DNA of 64,000 nucleotides from Sympetrum striolatum. Taxonomy: Eukaryota; Arthropoda; Insecta; Odonata; Libellulidae. Under the pieces are notes generated by a model. The model had not been told where the DNA came from and ran no database searches. It worked only from the letters and a program-made list of their open reading frames with translations. Numbering within the stretch: the first letter of the stretch is position 1; every line of letters starts with the position of its first letter. The stretch spans positions 81,735,152 through 81,799,151 of the forward strand of contig OX388350.1 in the NCBI GenBank assembly GCA_947579665.1, given 5' to 3'. Both the position numbers and the translations under genes were made by a program. Shown one piece after another: positions 1 through 10,456 of this stretch.

Positions 1-1679
1 TATTTGTATTGGTATGTATCTTCACATTAATATTATTTTAGAACCACATCTACAAGATGTCCCATCACTACAGTTTCCGCCAAAAAGGAAAAGCAAGCGA
101 CCTCTATGAGAAGAATCTAGAGCGTTTGTTTTGTCTTCTTCAGAGCAAGTGAAGCTCGTAAACCCGTTTGTGATGAAAAACTTAGTCCTTCATGCTGTAC
201 AATTAGGTTTTCTTTACGTGACTCAAAAGACTCAATCTTTTAGTTTTGTAATTTCCTGAGCTGATTACGGGCAATGAGTTTCGGAATTCGGAAGGGTTTT
301 GTTTCAGACAAGGAGTCGTTTGGGCGAAATAACCACGAAGGTCACAATTTTCGTAAGTACGAACTTCGCTTCGAAAAACTGCAATGCTCTGAATTTTCCT
401 CATAGAGGTCACTTGGTTTTCTTATGGAAACAGTACTAACGAGACCACCGGAACATGTGGTTTCTCGAAAACGTTTTGATGTGAGGATATTTCCCAATGG
501 TAATAGTATATGACAGATTAATGTGTAATATTTATTCGTGAGCATTTTGCAATCTATGTTGCAAATGTGATCATTACGATCTCTTGTGGATATGTTTGTG
601 GTTGGTGTGATGATGAATTGCTAAATAGCCGCATATTCGTGATATATATGTTTTGGCCATTCTAATTTCTATTGATGTCTTTCATGAAGTGAATAATCTG
701 GTATGAAATCTTGGCTCCATTAATAATAGAAGTTCCTTTAGAATGGTGCATGCTTACAACTTCTGTTGGTAAGATGTCATTCTATTCCAACGTATTTCTA
801 AATGTCGTGCTCCAGCATTGGTAAAGCAAGTAGAACTATCCTTATCGAGGTAAGAATTTTCTCGTTTTATATCATGAGTCGAATATATATTCTTGTCGAT
901 TGAAATGTAAATCAAACGTATTGAGTATCGAGGGAAGACGCTTGATGGAATATTAAGTAGGACATGTGGTTTAGAAATTACGGACGATGAAGTAATGTCA
1001 TTTGATCACATGCATAGTCTGTAGGTAGATTCTACCTTGTGAGCCCCCTTGGTTTCATTTAATTAGCCAGCACTTTTTGAACGACATTATTTAGTTCTAA
1101 TCTACTTCATCTTAAAATTTTGAATCATTCAATCCATTCTCATATTCGTTGACAGAAGTTAATTTACATTAATTTCATTCAGGATTTTGCTCATTTCAGT
1201 CCGTAAATCTGCTGTACTAGCGAAAATAGTGTTTGTTTCATAGCAGAGTCAGTCGATTGAATATTCTAAGATTTGTAATTGGTATCGTGTATGGTCGCGT
1301 TTTTGTGGGCCAATAATTACCATATTATATTTCAAATTTTACTTTATATCTTCCGTCCTTAATGTTGGCTTGGATTAGTAATCTAATTAATTTACTTTTT
1401 CTAAAATTCGCTAATAACTTGAGCTTAGCGCTGCTATAACAACAACATTTTCATAGGTCAATATGCGGTTTTATGTCGAATCGCATCCATTCCATCAGTA
1501 TTCCACAGATTAGGTCAACCCCATTCGTGACACATCCTTCTGTCACAAGCTTTTGCGAGAGCTGAGAAAGCATTTATAACAATGTTTCCGACACCTGGCA
1601 CCAAAAGGCTGTACCGTCAAAAGTTGAAGAATCGAAACAAAGATGTCAGTAATGCCGTCAGTGGCCATTAAATACGCCA
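1..1679. other. unrecognised non-coding stretch
   Basis: No convincing gene was seen. The only structure noticed is an imperfect inverted pair: a segment near 90-130 and the reverse complement of about 380-425 share a block containing GACCTCTATGAG with roughly 85% identity by eye. The short open frames here lack recognisable motifs. Confidence 0.4.
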
Positions 1680-1781
1680 ACTGCTCAAGGGGGCGGCGGC
1701 TAGACCTCAACGCCCCCTCAATATGACTTGGGCACAGAACGCCCCCCTCAGACTTCTCAGCGCCCCCGTTGGGAACCACTG
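1680..1781 (-). mobile_element. hAT-like terminal fragment
   Basis: Read on the minus strand, the segment starts at 1781 with CAGTGGTTCCCAACGGGGGC. CAGTGGTT plus a G-run is a common start of hAT-type non-autonomous elements. No matching opposite end was found nearby, so this is either a solo end or a truncated copy. It abuts the RT fragment that follows at higher coordinates, which suggests insertion into it or next to it. The family call rests on the terminal motif alone. Confidence 0.35.
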
Positions 1782-1784
1782 AGT

Positions 1785-2395
1785 TACATATTCTGAGAAT
1801 GTAATTTCTCTGAACTTATTTAATAAATTTATCCTTTGAATTTTTCTTCTATCTTCTAGTGATTCCCATCCCGCGCCTTGTGACTTTTGAGTGACACTCG
1901 CTGTTTTATCGTAGCAATTATTTACAAATCGCCTTTCGTTGTACTTCTAAATCTCGAATATGACATTTCTCGGCGGGGTCCCATACACTACATGCATACT
2001 CGAGGTGAGGCCTAACTAACGCTAAGTAACATCGCTCGCGAACTTTTTCTTCGCTCCTACCGACTATTCTTTTAACGAAGCCGAGTTTCTTAAGTGCTTT
2101 TCCACATATATTTCGGATGTGGGCACTCCATGATAGATTATTCGTGAGAGTAACTCAGGGATACTTTACCGATTCTACTGTCATTAGGTTTACCCCTCGG
2201 AGGCTATAAGAATAATCATTTATTATAGATTTTCTTTCGGAGAAGTTAACTACCGAACACTTTTCTACATTAAGCTCTAATTGCCAATCATTGCACCACT
2301 TCATAATTCTATCTAAGTCGTTCGAAATGGTGTTGATGCTTCTAATTGAACCTACCCTAATACTTACAGACTTATTCATTTTTAACGCCATCGTT
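1785..2395 (-). pseudogene. non-LTR retrotransposon RT C-terminal fragment (CR1/L2-like)
   Basis: Minus-strand translation gives a run containing NDLDRIMKWCNDWQLELN and then KCSVVNF, the region just after the YADD box of CR1/L2-type reverse transcriptases. It continues in frame through a stop (near 2158) into SWSAHIRNICGKALKKLGFV and RPHLEYACSVWDP. After a frameshift near 1915 it shows KSQGAGWESLEDRRKIQRI, the conserved end of this RT class. The endonuclease and the RT core are absent. The same family, nearly identical in the NDLDRIM...SLRGVN part, recurs on the plus strand at 47785-48060. It is dead, with at least one stop and one frameshift. Confidence 0.8.
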
Positions 2396-2399
2396 CAGG

Positions 2400-3818
2400 T
2401 TGCCAAAACGTTCCGTTGACTTTATAGTAATGTTGTCCGTCATCGTAAAGTTTGGAACCGGCAACTCTGCATTATAAACATGTTGCATGAGTTCAAACGG
2501 CGGTCTACTCTATTTTCTTTGATATTAAAGTGTATTTAAATTAGATAAGTGTTTTCGGAAGTTAGAATGAATTGGAGTAGTTGGAGATATTTTTCCCTTG
2601 ATAAAATGTATCTCGTTTTCAATGAATTGAATTAATATTGGGTGGTTTCTCGAGAATTAAGTTGTACTTTGCTGCTCTTACCTTCTTTTTACCTCTTCAT
2701 AAATTTGATATATGAATCGAGCTGGTTGATGGTATACGATTGTGTAATCCCCGTCTCCCTTCTAGTCTAAGCGATTTTATCAATGGGCTTCTTCTTGCGG
2801 TTCCTTTCATCTCACGTCACCTTTCAATTCTCTAATCAATGTGATTCATCACGGGAAGGGATTTTTAGAGGTGTGCTGCTGTGTAAGATGTCCTATTCAG
2901 AGCTACACGTAATTCGTTTCAAATTATACGCCCCCGTCCTTTTCGGACAAGGCAGACGTCTGAAGTTGGTTTGTTTACACTGTATAATGTCTCTGAGATA
3001 CTTGGTTCCTTGATTACAGATGGAATTTGTTAGCTTCCTGAAGTTTAAAACTTTAAGGATTTATAGTAGAATTTTCATTGGTGCGCGAAACGAAATCAAT
3101 AGGGACCTGATATCTTTTTAGACCGGTACAGGTTGATTGTAAAGATTTAATACTTTTCTGACATGAATGTGGCTGTTAATTGGATATTCCTTTGCAAATT
3201 TTTCTTGTATTTAATTAATAGAAACGGAAGACGACTTATTCTTAACTTCTTCATTTCACTTAACACATATAGAAGATGTATTATTCCTCATTTAACTTCC
3301 CAATTTTTTCTTTCCGATTCTGGTTCTCTCAAAACACAAACATTTATCTAGAATTCTTTTCCTTCTCTTGCACCACTCTCCACCGTCCTCTCTGCTATAC
3401 GAATAGATAAGGGTGAAGTCGGTTTGAGTATCGGAACCCTTTTCCTCCCCTCTTCAGTCCTACCTCACTCTTTTTCCTCCTCCTCCATTTGTTATCATCC
3501 TCCCTACTCAAACAACGCTGCTCGCTTTAGAAGCGAGATTGGAAAGCGTTTCCATACCTTCGTTTCACTAGGGCAGTGATCAAGTAAACAGTGCGATAGA
3601 CTTCAGTAATTATCTCCACATTGGGGCACGCCAGTGTTTTCCTAGTTTCACGGATTCGGTAGGTTTTTTTTAGTTTTCAGTTCAGTCGATCCCCTTGATT
3701 CAGGTAAACCAGAATTTCAGTTCAAATAATTTCAGACAAATTAATATTCATCGCTTATTTATTTGTAAAACAGACGTTTAGTCGGGGATGGAATGATTGT
3801 TGTATATGATATTGCGAG
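2400..3818. other. unrecognised non-coding stretch
   Basis: No motif-bearing reading frame was seen. A pyrimidine-rich patch (about 3360-3500) resembles in composition, but not clearly in sequence, the pyrimidine-rich repeats at 15-16.5 kb. Confidence 0.35.
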
Positions 3819-3829
3819 AACTCTCTATA

Positions 3830-3960
3830 GGGCTCCCGGATAGTCATGTGGACAGTGCGTTCGCCTTTGGTGAAAGCGGTCCCGGGTTCGATTCCCGGTG
3901 GGAGCCAATGTGCGAAATGACCTCAGCTGTCGAAGCACTTTTAACAATACTAATACTACC
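3830..3960 (+). mobile_element. full-length tRNA-derived SINE with perfect target duplication
   Basis: Positions 3831-3906 fold as a tRNA-like head. The acceptor strands GGCTCCC (3831-3837) and GGGAGCC (3900-3906) are fully complementary, and the T-arm is CCCGG-GTTCGATT-CCCGG. The loop between imperfect anticodon-stem strands reads TTGGTGA, which would give anticodon GGT. A 54-base unrelated tail follows, ending in an ACTA-rich run. The element is flanked by the perfect 11-bp duplication AACTCTCTATA (3819-3829 and 3961-3971), as expected for target-primed reverse transcription. The tRNA B box would serve as an internal pol III promoter. A second, 5'-truncated copy lies at 8205-8299 with the same tail, so this is a SINE family and not a tRNA gene. 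Confidence 0.85.
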
Positions 3961-4282
3961 AACTCTCTATAATAACAAATTATTACTTTCCTTCATTATT
4001 GATTCCAATATTTATTTGTAATTAAACTAATATGAATTGCCTATTCATGTTCTATGATCTCAAATTTGTTCAACCCCGTTTAAGGTCTCTTGTATGCATC
4101 GATCGGTATCGTCTTTTTTATACAGGTTCACCGTATGGAAGGGAATTTTATCCCACTTTGTTTGATGACCAGGCAGCAATTGAGAGATCGACTAGTTCGT
4201 GCAGATTCCCTATTAAAGATAAACTCGGGTGAAATTTTTGCCACATCATTATTAACCTCATAATATTTTGATAATGGATTTC

Positions 4283-4530
4283 TCAAATCCATTGTTCTAT
4301 CGTTGAACGATAATTTAGATTTAGAAGTACGGTTAGGAAATTAGTAAAGGTAAACGTGAAGGTCAAGGGAATATCTCCATTTTTTGAAGTGAAACTTCTT
4401 TGCGCCCGTTGGATACTTTTGGGATGGGGTCGAGAAACCGCCTCACGCGTCATAAGTAAAATCTGGAGAGTGCCTTTTAAAAAAAACAGTTGCCCCAGCC
4501 GGGAATCGAACCAGGATTGCATAGAATGTC
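4283..4530 (-). repeat. possible second tRNA-derived repeat (minus strand)
   Basis: On the minus strand, about 4490-4520 reads GGTTCGATTCCCGGCTGGGG followed by a run of T, resembling a tRNA T-arm and 3' acceptor with a pol III terminator. The downstream sequence differs from the tail of the SINE at 3830, so it would be another family. No target duplication was identified and the 5' half of a tRNA is not evident. Confidence 0.3.
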
Positions 4531-4534
4531 GACA

Positions 4535-4918
4535 ATAGATACTGGCGGGCTACCATATGAACTTACATTTGTTAAAGGAACATACCTATTACATTATAAC
4601 CACAAATATCGATGTTCCGGATGGTCTGGATTATGGCACAGTCGGAAAATTATGTCACTTAGAATTCAACGACGATGGGGAAGTTTTGAAAGTGTGACTT
4701 ATTTTCCCAAATAAAATTGGGCAGAAGCTGCAGAAAGAATGTTCAGGATATAGGCACAACACAATATTGATCTCAATGCCGTACCTATTTTACGAAGTAC
4801 ATCCCTAATACCAATGAATAATAATAAAACAATTAGAATTCGGAGAAATCATATCCCATTGGTATCATCATGTTGTATCACGATGCATACATCGCAGGGT
4901 GGGACTTTCGATGAGATT
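4535..4918 (+). pseudogene. Helentron/Helitron helicase fragment, 5' part (Pif1-like)
   Basis: Three-frame reading gives the late Pif1-like helicase region: LPYELTFVKGT, then (shifted) NIDVPDGLDYGTVGKLCHLE, matching the conserved 'NxDVxDGLxNGxxG' segment. RNHIPLVSSCCITMHTSQGG followed by TFDE is helicase motif V. The reading breaks at 4918 in the middle of the TFDEI segment and resumes at 7194 with VYEYDKSHSIESVYVALSRV (motif VI). Several frameshifts and stops are present. The Rep nuclease and the earlier helicase motifs are not in the window. Helitron-type proteins act in rolling-circle transposition. Confidence 0.75.
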
Positions 4919-4920
4919 AA

Positions 4921-6795
4921 TTGGTCCTATCCTATTGGTATCAAGACCTCGAGATCAAATACAAAGCTCTTAAGAAATCATACAAATTGTTACTTGCCTC
5001 CGCTAAAAGGACTTTTAATAACGACAGACTGATAAATTGCAACAATAAATCTCGCGAAATATGGAAAATTATTAATGAGTCAAAAAAATCACGCACTTTT
5101 CACATGATCGATTCACCTAATCCTATCTCCTTGGCTTCAGATTTTAACAATCATTTCACCACTCCTCCCACTTGTGATCGACCAATCGATTCTTTTGATT
5201 ATTTGAACATCACCAGGTCTGCTTCCTCTTTATATCTTTCTCCTTGCCTTGAAAATGAACTCAAATCCATCATTAATACCTGCGGCACCAAATTCAATTC
5301 TGGTATTGATGATATTCCAAATTTCTTAATTAAACTTTGTTTTGACTTAATTAAAATTCCTCTACTACACCTCATTAACACCTCTTTCCTTGATGGCATT
5401 TTTCCTTCTGCACTCAAAATTTCTAAAATTTTTCCTTTGTACAAGAAAAAGGGTAGTCTTCAAGATCTAAACTCCTATAGACCTATAGCTATACAAACGC
5501 AATTTTCTAAAATATTTGAGAAAGCCTTTCATAGACGTCTAGTTTCATACCTAGAAAACTCGAGAATTTTATCCCCTCACCAACATGGTTTCCGCAAAGG
5601 CAAATCCACAATTTCTGCTGCTTATGAAACCATAAGCCACCTTCACTCAACTCTGGATAATAAACTTAACGCCTGTGCTCTACTGTTCGATTTTTCAAAG
5701 GCATTTGACCTTGTTAACCACCAGCTTCTTTTAAAAAAACTAGACAGAATTGGTGTAAGGGGTCCACCAAACAATTGGCTGTTTTCCTATCTTAAAGACA
5801 GATCTCAGCAAGTTATAATCTCTAAAGATGGCCTCAAATACACATCCCCTCCAAATACAATCAATCAAGGCGTTCCGCAGGGCTCTATTCTTGGTCCAAC
5901 ACTTTTCCTTATTTATATTAATGATCTCCCTGCTCATTTAAGTAGTATACATGGCAGTAATTCTATCTTATATGCGGATGACACAAATGTTATAATTTCT
6001 TCTACAACTTCCGAATCCCTTCTCAATAGCTCTAAAGTTGCAACCCAAAAAATTCACTACTGGTCTCTAAACAACTTTCTTAAACTTAACTCCGAGAAAT
6101 CTCAAATTATTCATTTTGCTCTCAAAAACAAACCCGCACTAAAATTAAATATTTCTTTAGATGGCATCACATTACCTCAGGTTGACTCATCCAAATTTCT
6201 TGGTATACACATAAATTCTCATCTTTATTGGGATACTCACATTGACATCCTCCTGAACAAACTCAGTCCTATCTGTTTCCTAATTCGCAGCATTCGTTTC
6301 ACTGTGTCAACTGAAGTTCTATTATCTATTTATTATGGTTTATTTTACACTCATGTTGTCTATAGTGTAATTTTCTGGGGTTCCTCTTTCCATGCCATAA
6401 AAATTTTCAAACTACAAAAAAAAGTTTTAAGATTAATTGCTAATTCTAGACTTGATGCTCCAAGCCTTCCCCTCTTCAAACATTTCAGACTGTTGCCCCT
6501 TCCTTGTGTTTTTATATTCATCATAGTAGTTTATATAAGAAATAATTTAAAACATTATATAACTAACGCTGATGTTCATTATCATAATACTCGCTACTGC
6601 CAAAATCTACATGTACCATATGTACGCACTACCTCTTCCTCTCTTGGACCAAGTCATTTGGGCCTTATATTGTATAACAAAATTCCTGATGACATAAAGA
6701 ATATTATGTCCTTATCTTCCTTTAAACTCAAACTTAAATCTTTTTTACTCGAGAAAATGTTCTACAGCATTGATGAATACCTTTCTTGTCATTAA
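4921..6795 (+). CDS. non-LTR retrotransposon reverse transcriptase (endonuclease part missing)
   Basis: A 624-codon frame without stops. It has no true start; the first codon is TTG at the truncation point. An N-terminal linker of about 180 residues (KALKKSYKLLL, REIWKIINESK) precedes the RT domain. The domain includes FRKGKSTISAAYETI, LLFDFSKAFDLVNHQLLLKK, NQGVPQGSILGPTLFLIYIN and the catalytic box YADDTNVII. The thumb and C-terminal region includes LNSEKSQIIHF, SKFLGIHINSHLYWDTH and VVYSVIFWGS, ending near SSFKLKLKSFLLEKMFYSID. This is the CR1/L2/Daphne-like RT group by motif spacing. The frame is intact, so the copy is fairly young, but it has lost the endonuclease and cannot be autonomous. 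A related C-terminal fragment lies at 48080-48540. Confidence 0.85.
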   Translation: MVLSYWYQDLEIKYKALKKSYKLLLASAKRTFNNDRLINCNNKSREIWKIINESKKSRTFHMIDSPNPISLASDFNNHFTTPPTCDRPIDSFDYLNITRSASSLYLSPCLENELKSIINTCGTKFNSGIDDIPNFLIKLCFDLIKIPLLHLINTSFLDGIFPSALKISKIFPLYKKKGSLQDLNSYRPIAIQTQFSKIFEKAFHRRLVSYLENSRILSPHQHGFRKGKSTISAAYETISHLHSTLDNKLNACALLFDFSKAFDLVNHQLLLKKLDRIGVRGPPNNWLFSYLKDRSQQVIISKDGLKYTSPPNTINQGVPQGSILGPTLFLIYINDLPAHLSSIHGSNSILYADDTNVIISSTTSESLLNSSKVATQKIHYWSLNNFLKLNSEKSQIIHFALKNKPALKLNISLDGITLPQVDSSKFLGIHINSHLYWDTHIDILLNKLSPICFLIRSIRFTVSTEVLLSIYYGLFYTHVVYSVIFWGSSFHAIKIFKLQKKVLRLIANSRLDAPSLPLFKHFRLLPLPCVFIFIIVVYIRNNLKHYITNADVHYHNTRYCQNLHVPYVRTTSSSLGPSHLGLILYNKIPDDIKNIMSLSSFKLKLKSFLLEKMFYSIDEYLSCH

Positions 6796-7153
6796 TATTT
6801 TTTTTATGTAATTCATTTATTTTGTATTAATTTTCACTGAATTGTAATGACGAAATCTATATCTTGCATTGGATCTTTGATGAATAAAAATTTATTTATT
6901 ATTTATTTATTTATACATCACAAAAAAAAAGAACACACTTGTATGCAAGAAAAATTCTTCCTTGATGAGAATATTTGTATTTTATATAATATAATTAAAG
7001 AATAATGTATGTAATGTATATGTGATTATTGTGATAAGATGTATGATTTGTAATGTACTTAGTGATCAGTTTATACATAGTTTTAATTAATTGCAATGCA
7101 ATTAATGATAGTGACCTTTCCTATACATATTTTGTATGTCCTTGGAACAATAA

Positions 7154-7156
<3 letters not shown>

Positions 7157-7193
<37 letters not shown>
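7157..7193 (+). repeat. (ATT)n microsatellite, retrotransposon tail
   Basis: About 12 ATT units end the inserted non-LTR element. The shape ACAATAAATTTATTATT... is typical of simple-repeat 3' tails of CR1/L2-type elements. A similar tail, AATAAATATTATTATTATT, lies at about 47479-47497. Confidence 0.85.
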
Positions 7194-8170
7194 GTTTATG
7201 AATACGACAAAAGCCACTCCATAGAATCAGTGTATGTTGCCTTATCGAGAGTATTAATGGTCTATATATCACTTCAAAAGATGACAGCAACATTTCCGCC
7301 GTGGCAGAAGATATTTTATAGGTACAACAGATATACAGAGAGAATTTCAAAGATTATCACTCAATAGACTACCAACAATTATTGAGTCTTTGGGAAGTTT
7401 TATTTTCTAATAGGACAGGATTAAGTTTTTATTCAATAAATAGTCAAGGTCTCGTTGCACATGCACTCGATCTAAATGACAGCGTATCAAAAAAATGTAC
7501 AATAGTTATATTATCGGAAACACATGTGAGAGATGGGCAAAATATCGCCATTCCGAATTTTCATTGCATAGCAAAGTATAAAGGTGAAAATGTTGCTGCG
7601 GGGGGAGTAGCAATTTATAATAATGAAAGTGACGACTATAATAAAGTCAATTCTCACAAGGATGTTCATTCAAGGGCATCAGAATCTCTTGTTGCAGCAC
7701 GGTCTGCTATTGGAGAAATTTGTATTAGTAAATGCGTTCCACAAACTGGTCGAGAATTTGTAGTTGTGGCTCTATACATCTCTCTTGGTAAAACTGTGAA
7801 CCAGATCATAAATTTTGTGCCCCAAAATTTATTAATTTATACCAGAGAAGGTTCCGCACTGCTCGGTGAAAATTTTCTTAAAATCCAAATGATAATGAGC
7901 GGCGATTTCAACATCAATTTTTCAGATGAACAAACAGAGCCATTGATAAATTTTCTAAAAGACAAACTAGACTTGCTAATGTCGAATGATAAGAATTAAA
8001 GTACGCCCAAATACGGATGCTGTATGTAGTAGGTATCTTGAAAAGTTTGAATCTAGAATACTTGTTAGTTACTTTAGTTAAAATAAGCCGATTGTGTCTT
8101 TTTTGGAATACCTTACGATTTCTAATGACCATGATGAAAGAATGATTATAGAAGAAATTACTGATTGAAG
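7194..8170 (+). pseudogene. Helentron helicase C-terminus fused to AP-type endonuclease, 3' part
   Basis: From 7194 the frame reads VYEYDKSHSIESVYVALSRV, completing helicase motif VI interrupted at 4918. After a stop near 7366, a 205-codon frame (7382-7999) carries an endonuclease/exonuclease/phosphatase fold: SFYSINSQGLVAHALDLN (start), VILSETHVRDG (catalytic Glu), GGVAIY, and MSGDFNINF (the GDFN box). A frameshift near 8020 leads to DAVCSRYLEKFESRILVSYF and then KPIVSFLEYL, the end of this domain. Helicase plus C-terminal endonuclease is the Helentron (Helitron2) arrangement, as opposed to plain Helitron. It is broken by several stops and frameshifts. Confidence 0.8.
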
Positions 8171-8204
8171 AGAACTTAATTGAATAACAGGAAAAATATC
8201 TTAT

Positions 8205-8299
8205 GCCTTTGGTGAAAGCGATCCCGGGTTCGATTCCCGGTGGGAGCCAATGTGCGAAATGACCTAAGCTGTCGAAGCACTTTTAACAGTACTACTACT
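8205..8299 (+). mobile_element. 5'-truncated copy of the tRNA-derived SINE
   Basis: Matches the 3' two-thirds of the SINE at 3830 (from GCCTTTGGTGAAAGCG through the T-arm and the shared tail) with only a few differences. It is flanked by the perfect 12-bp duplication AAAATATCTTAT (8193-8204 and 8300-8311). It sits about 35 bp beyond the recognisable end of the Helentron endonuclease. Confidence 0.85.
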
Positions 8300-8311
8300 A
8301 AAATATCTTAT

Positions 8312-10456
8312 ACTTCATTTATATATCCTGTCTGTCTGTCAGTGTGCGTGTGTGTGTGCGAATGGCCAAAGAAATTTCACTTCCACCGGCTGGTCCGACG
8401 CAGACCCAATTTTTTTTGTTACCATTTCATATAATTTTGGTACTAATGATGAAAGGCTGTCAAATCGTATCAAAAGGATAATAAGAGGTCCAAATTGGGT
8501 AGGGAATGGTTAGTAAAGGGTTCTAAAAGTTTTACAATTTTCGGATTAGAACCTAGTGATAATTCTCAAACGAGAATATAGCGCAATTACTAGTAATTAT
8601 CAGGTATATAGTAGTTTGTTATCATCGGTCCAAGGGAGAGAAGATGGAATTATGTCGTCAGGCCACATCCTGATGAGACATGACACGACCTTTTTTACAA
8701 GGACTACGCACGGCGTGGGGCCCAGATCGAATAGACGCAATGAAATATTTACAGCGATTTTTCAAAAGCGGAGTTGAGGCCCAGGCTATGTTTTGCAGAC
8801 AGTAAACTGTGCAAGGTGAAGGGACATCCTATTCAATAGACCTCCCAGTCGATTCATATACTTTTTTCGCCATTAGAAAATTAATGCAGCGCGGCTTTTG
8901 TTTCTTTGACTCAGGCTAAGTTCGCTAGTTTCTTACTTAATCCAAGAACCTTCTACAATAACGGATACCAGAAGTTTACGAACGTAATTTTTTCCATAAC
9001 TTTCCTAGCTCAATGGAGCTCATCGTCAGTTCATGGCGGCTACGGATTCAAGAATCAGTTGCGACATTTCCGATCTTCAACTGTGAGATACGGCAGGGTT
9101 GGATCTAGAAAATTGGCTGTCTAATTACTTTGAACCCTCTTCTGCTTCGCATTTTACTGCCGGCAGAAGGCGCGTGCATTAATGGTTGTTGAAAAACCTC
9201 AAGTTCTGCTCCCAAGCAGTAAAATTTGGAGAAAGTCCTAATTTTGTTCCTCAGCTGTTGAGATTGCTAAAAGTGACTTTCCGAAGATATAAAATATTGA
9301 CTTTTTTTCTTACTCGACGTCCAATACTCACATTGTTAATGGCAGATTTAGTTCGAGTGTTTACTGCGGTTATCTTTATATTATTGGTCGTAATGAAAAC
9401 TTCCATTCGGAAGGCTCAAGCTGCTTCCTGGCTACTAAATTTCTCATTAATATTTAGAAAATGTTGTTTTTCCAATTCTGCACAATCGCACTTAACCTCA
9501 GATGCTAATAAATGTAATTATCTATGGGATTTTCCTCCAAAAGGAGCAGAATTCAACGAAGTAGTGAGTTAGCTCTTTTTAGAGCACTCAGATTTATCCA
9601 GGCCCGGAAGTGCTGGGCAGCTCATATTTATTTACTTAATAAAATTTTAATTATTAATGTATTTATATCTAACCCTATTTTAGTCTTTTTGTAGTTTAGA
9701 ATTAACCTTATTTATTTATTTATTAGCTTTTAATGATTCGTCCAGACTAAGTTTTTAAAATTTTACTTATTATTTATTTTCTATTTATTTAATATTTATG
9801 TATTTGTTTCGGCTTTTAAATTTTTATTCCTTGTATTATTTATCACTATTTAAATTGCCGCACTTATTTATTAGGAGGTGATCGAAGTCCGATTTCTTTC
9901 CTATTTTTTTAGGCTTAAAACTCGTTTTTTTCGATTATAGGCTTTAATTCTCACCAGTTAGGATTATTATTATTAAATTTTGGGGTTCGGATACCCTAAT
10001 CTCCGTTTTGATTCATCCATTTTCATAAATTTAAAAATTTTTATAAAAAGATCGCGGGAAAATTACGTAAATGCAAAGCGGGAAATCTAGTTTCAGGGAT
10101 CCCTTACGAAAAATTTTAAGAATTTCGTTTTCCGTTCCGATTTCTAATATTTTAACGTTGCTCTTCGGCCTTAATCTTAATCTTAATATATTTATCTATT
10201 TTCGCACTGAACTTCCCCCGGAGTTGGGTAAGGTGGAAAATATTACGATTTTAACTATTAATAAAACTAACTAAATTATTCTTTTAATTAATTCATTTTA
10301 TCCCTTTCAGACCTTTTATATAACTTGACAGTTATTCTTTTAATTAATTTATTCTATTTATTAATTTAATGCTTCAACCATGGAAATTGATGAGGCGGTA
10401 GAGGTATAGACAAAAATGCGTCAAACAGGCCCATTGGAGATCACTCAGTTGCCCCG
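8312..10456. other. unrecognised stretch with microsatellite and AT-rich part
   Basis: Contains a GTCT/GT microsatellite at about 8333-8360. A 128-codon frame (9186-9572) has hydrophobic stretches but no motif I recognise. A very AT-rich part (9630-10330) has many TTTATT runs and may be the 5' leader of the Jockey-like element that follows. Nothing here can be called a gene with support. Confidence 0.35.

Larger units (their letters stand above)
4919..7193 (+). mobile_element. 5'-truncated CR1/L2-group non-LTR retrotransposon inserted in the Helentron
   Basis: The inserted DNA begins right where the helicase frame breaks (4919) and ends in an (ATT)n tail at about 7157-7193, after which the helicase frame resumes. 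It contains an open RT frame (separate entry) and a roughly 400-bp AT-rich 3' UTR with an internal TTTA-rich run (6889-6912). The endonuclease and gag portions are missing, as in a typical 5'-truncated copy. A simple-repeat tail instead of poly(A) fits CR1/L2-type elements. Any target duplication is very short (ATT) and cannot be told apart from the tail. Confidence 0.8.

Noticed and set aside
3831..3906. Possible functional tRNA gene (anticodon GGT)
   Set aside because: The anticodon stem is imperfect, it has a non-tRNA tail shared with a second copy, and it is flanked by a target duplication; it is a SINE head.
7053..7367. 104-codon frame with a poly-isoleucine run
   Set aside because: It reads through the (ATT)n tail of the retrotransposon into the Helentron motif VI; not a separate gene.
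9186..9572. 128-codon frame with hydrophobic stretches
   Set aside because: No motif, no splice or promoter context and no homology I can name; length is possible by chance.
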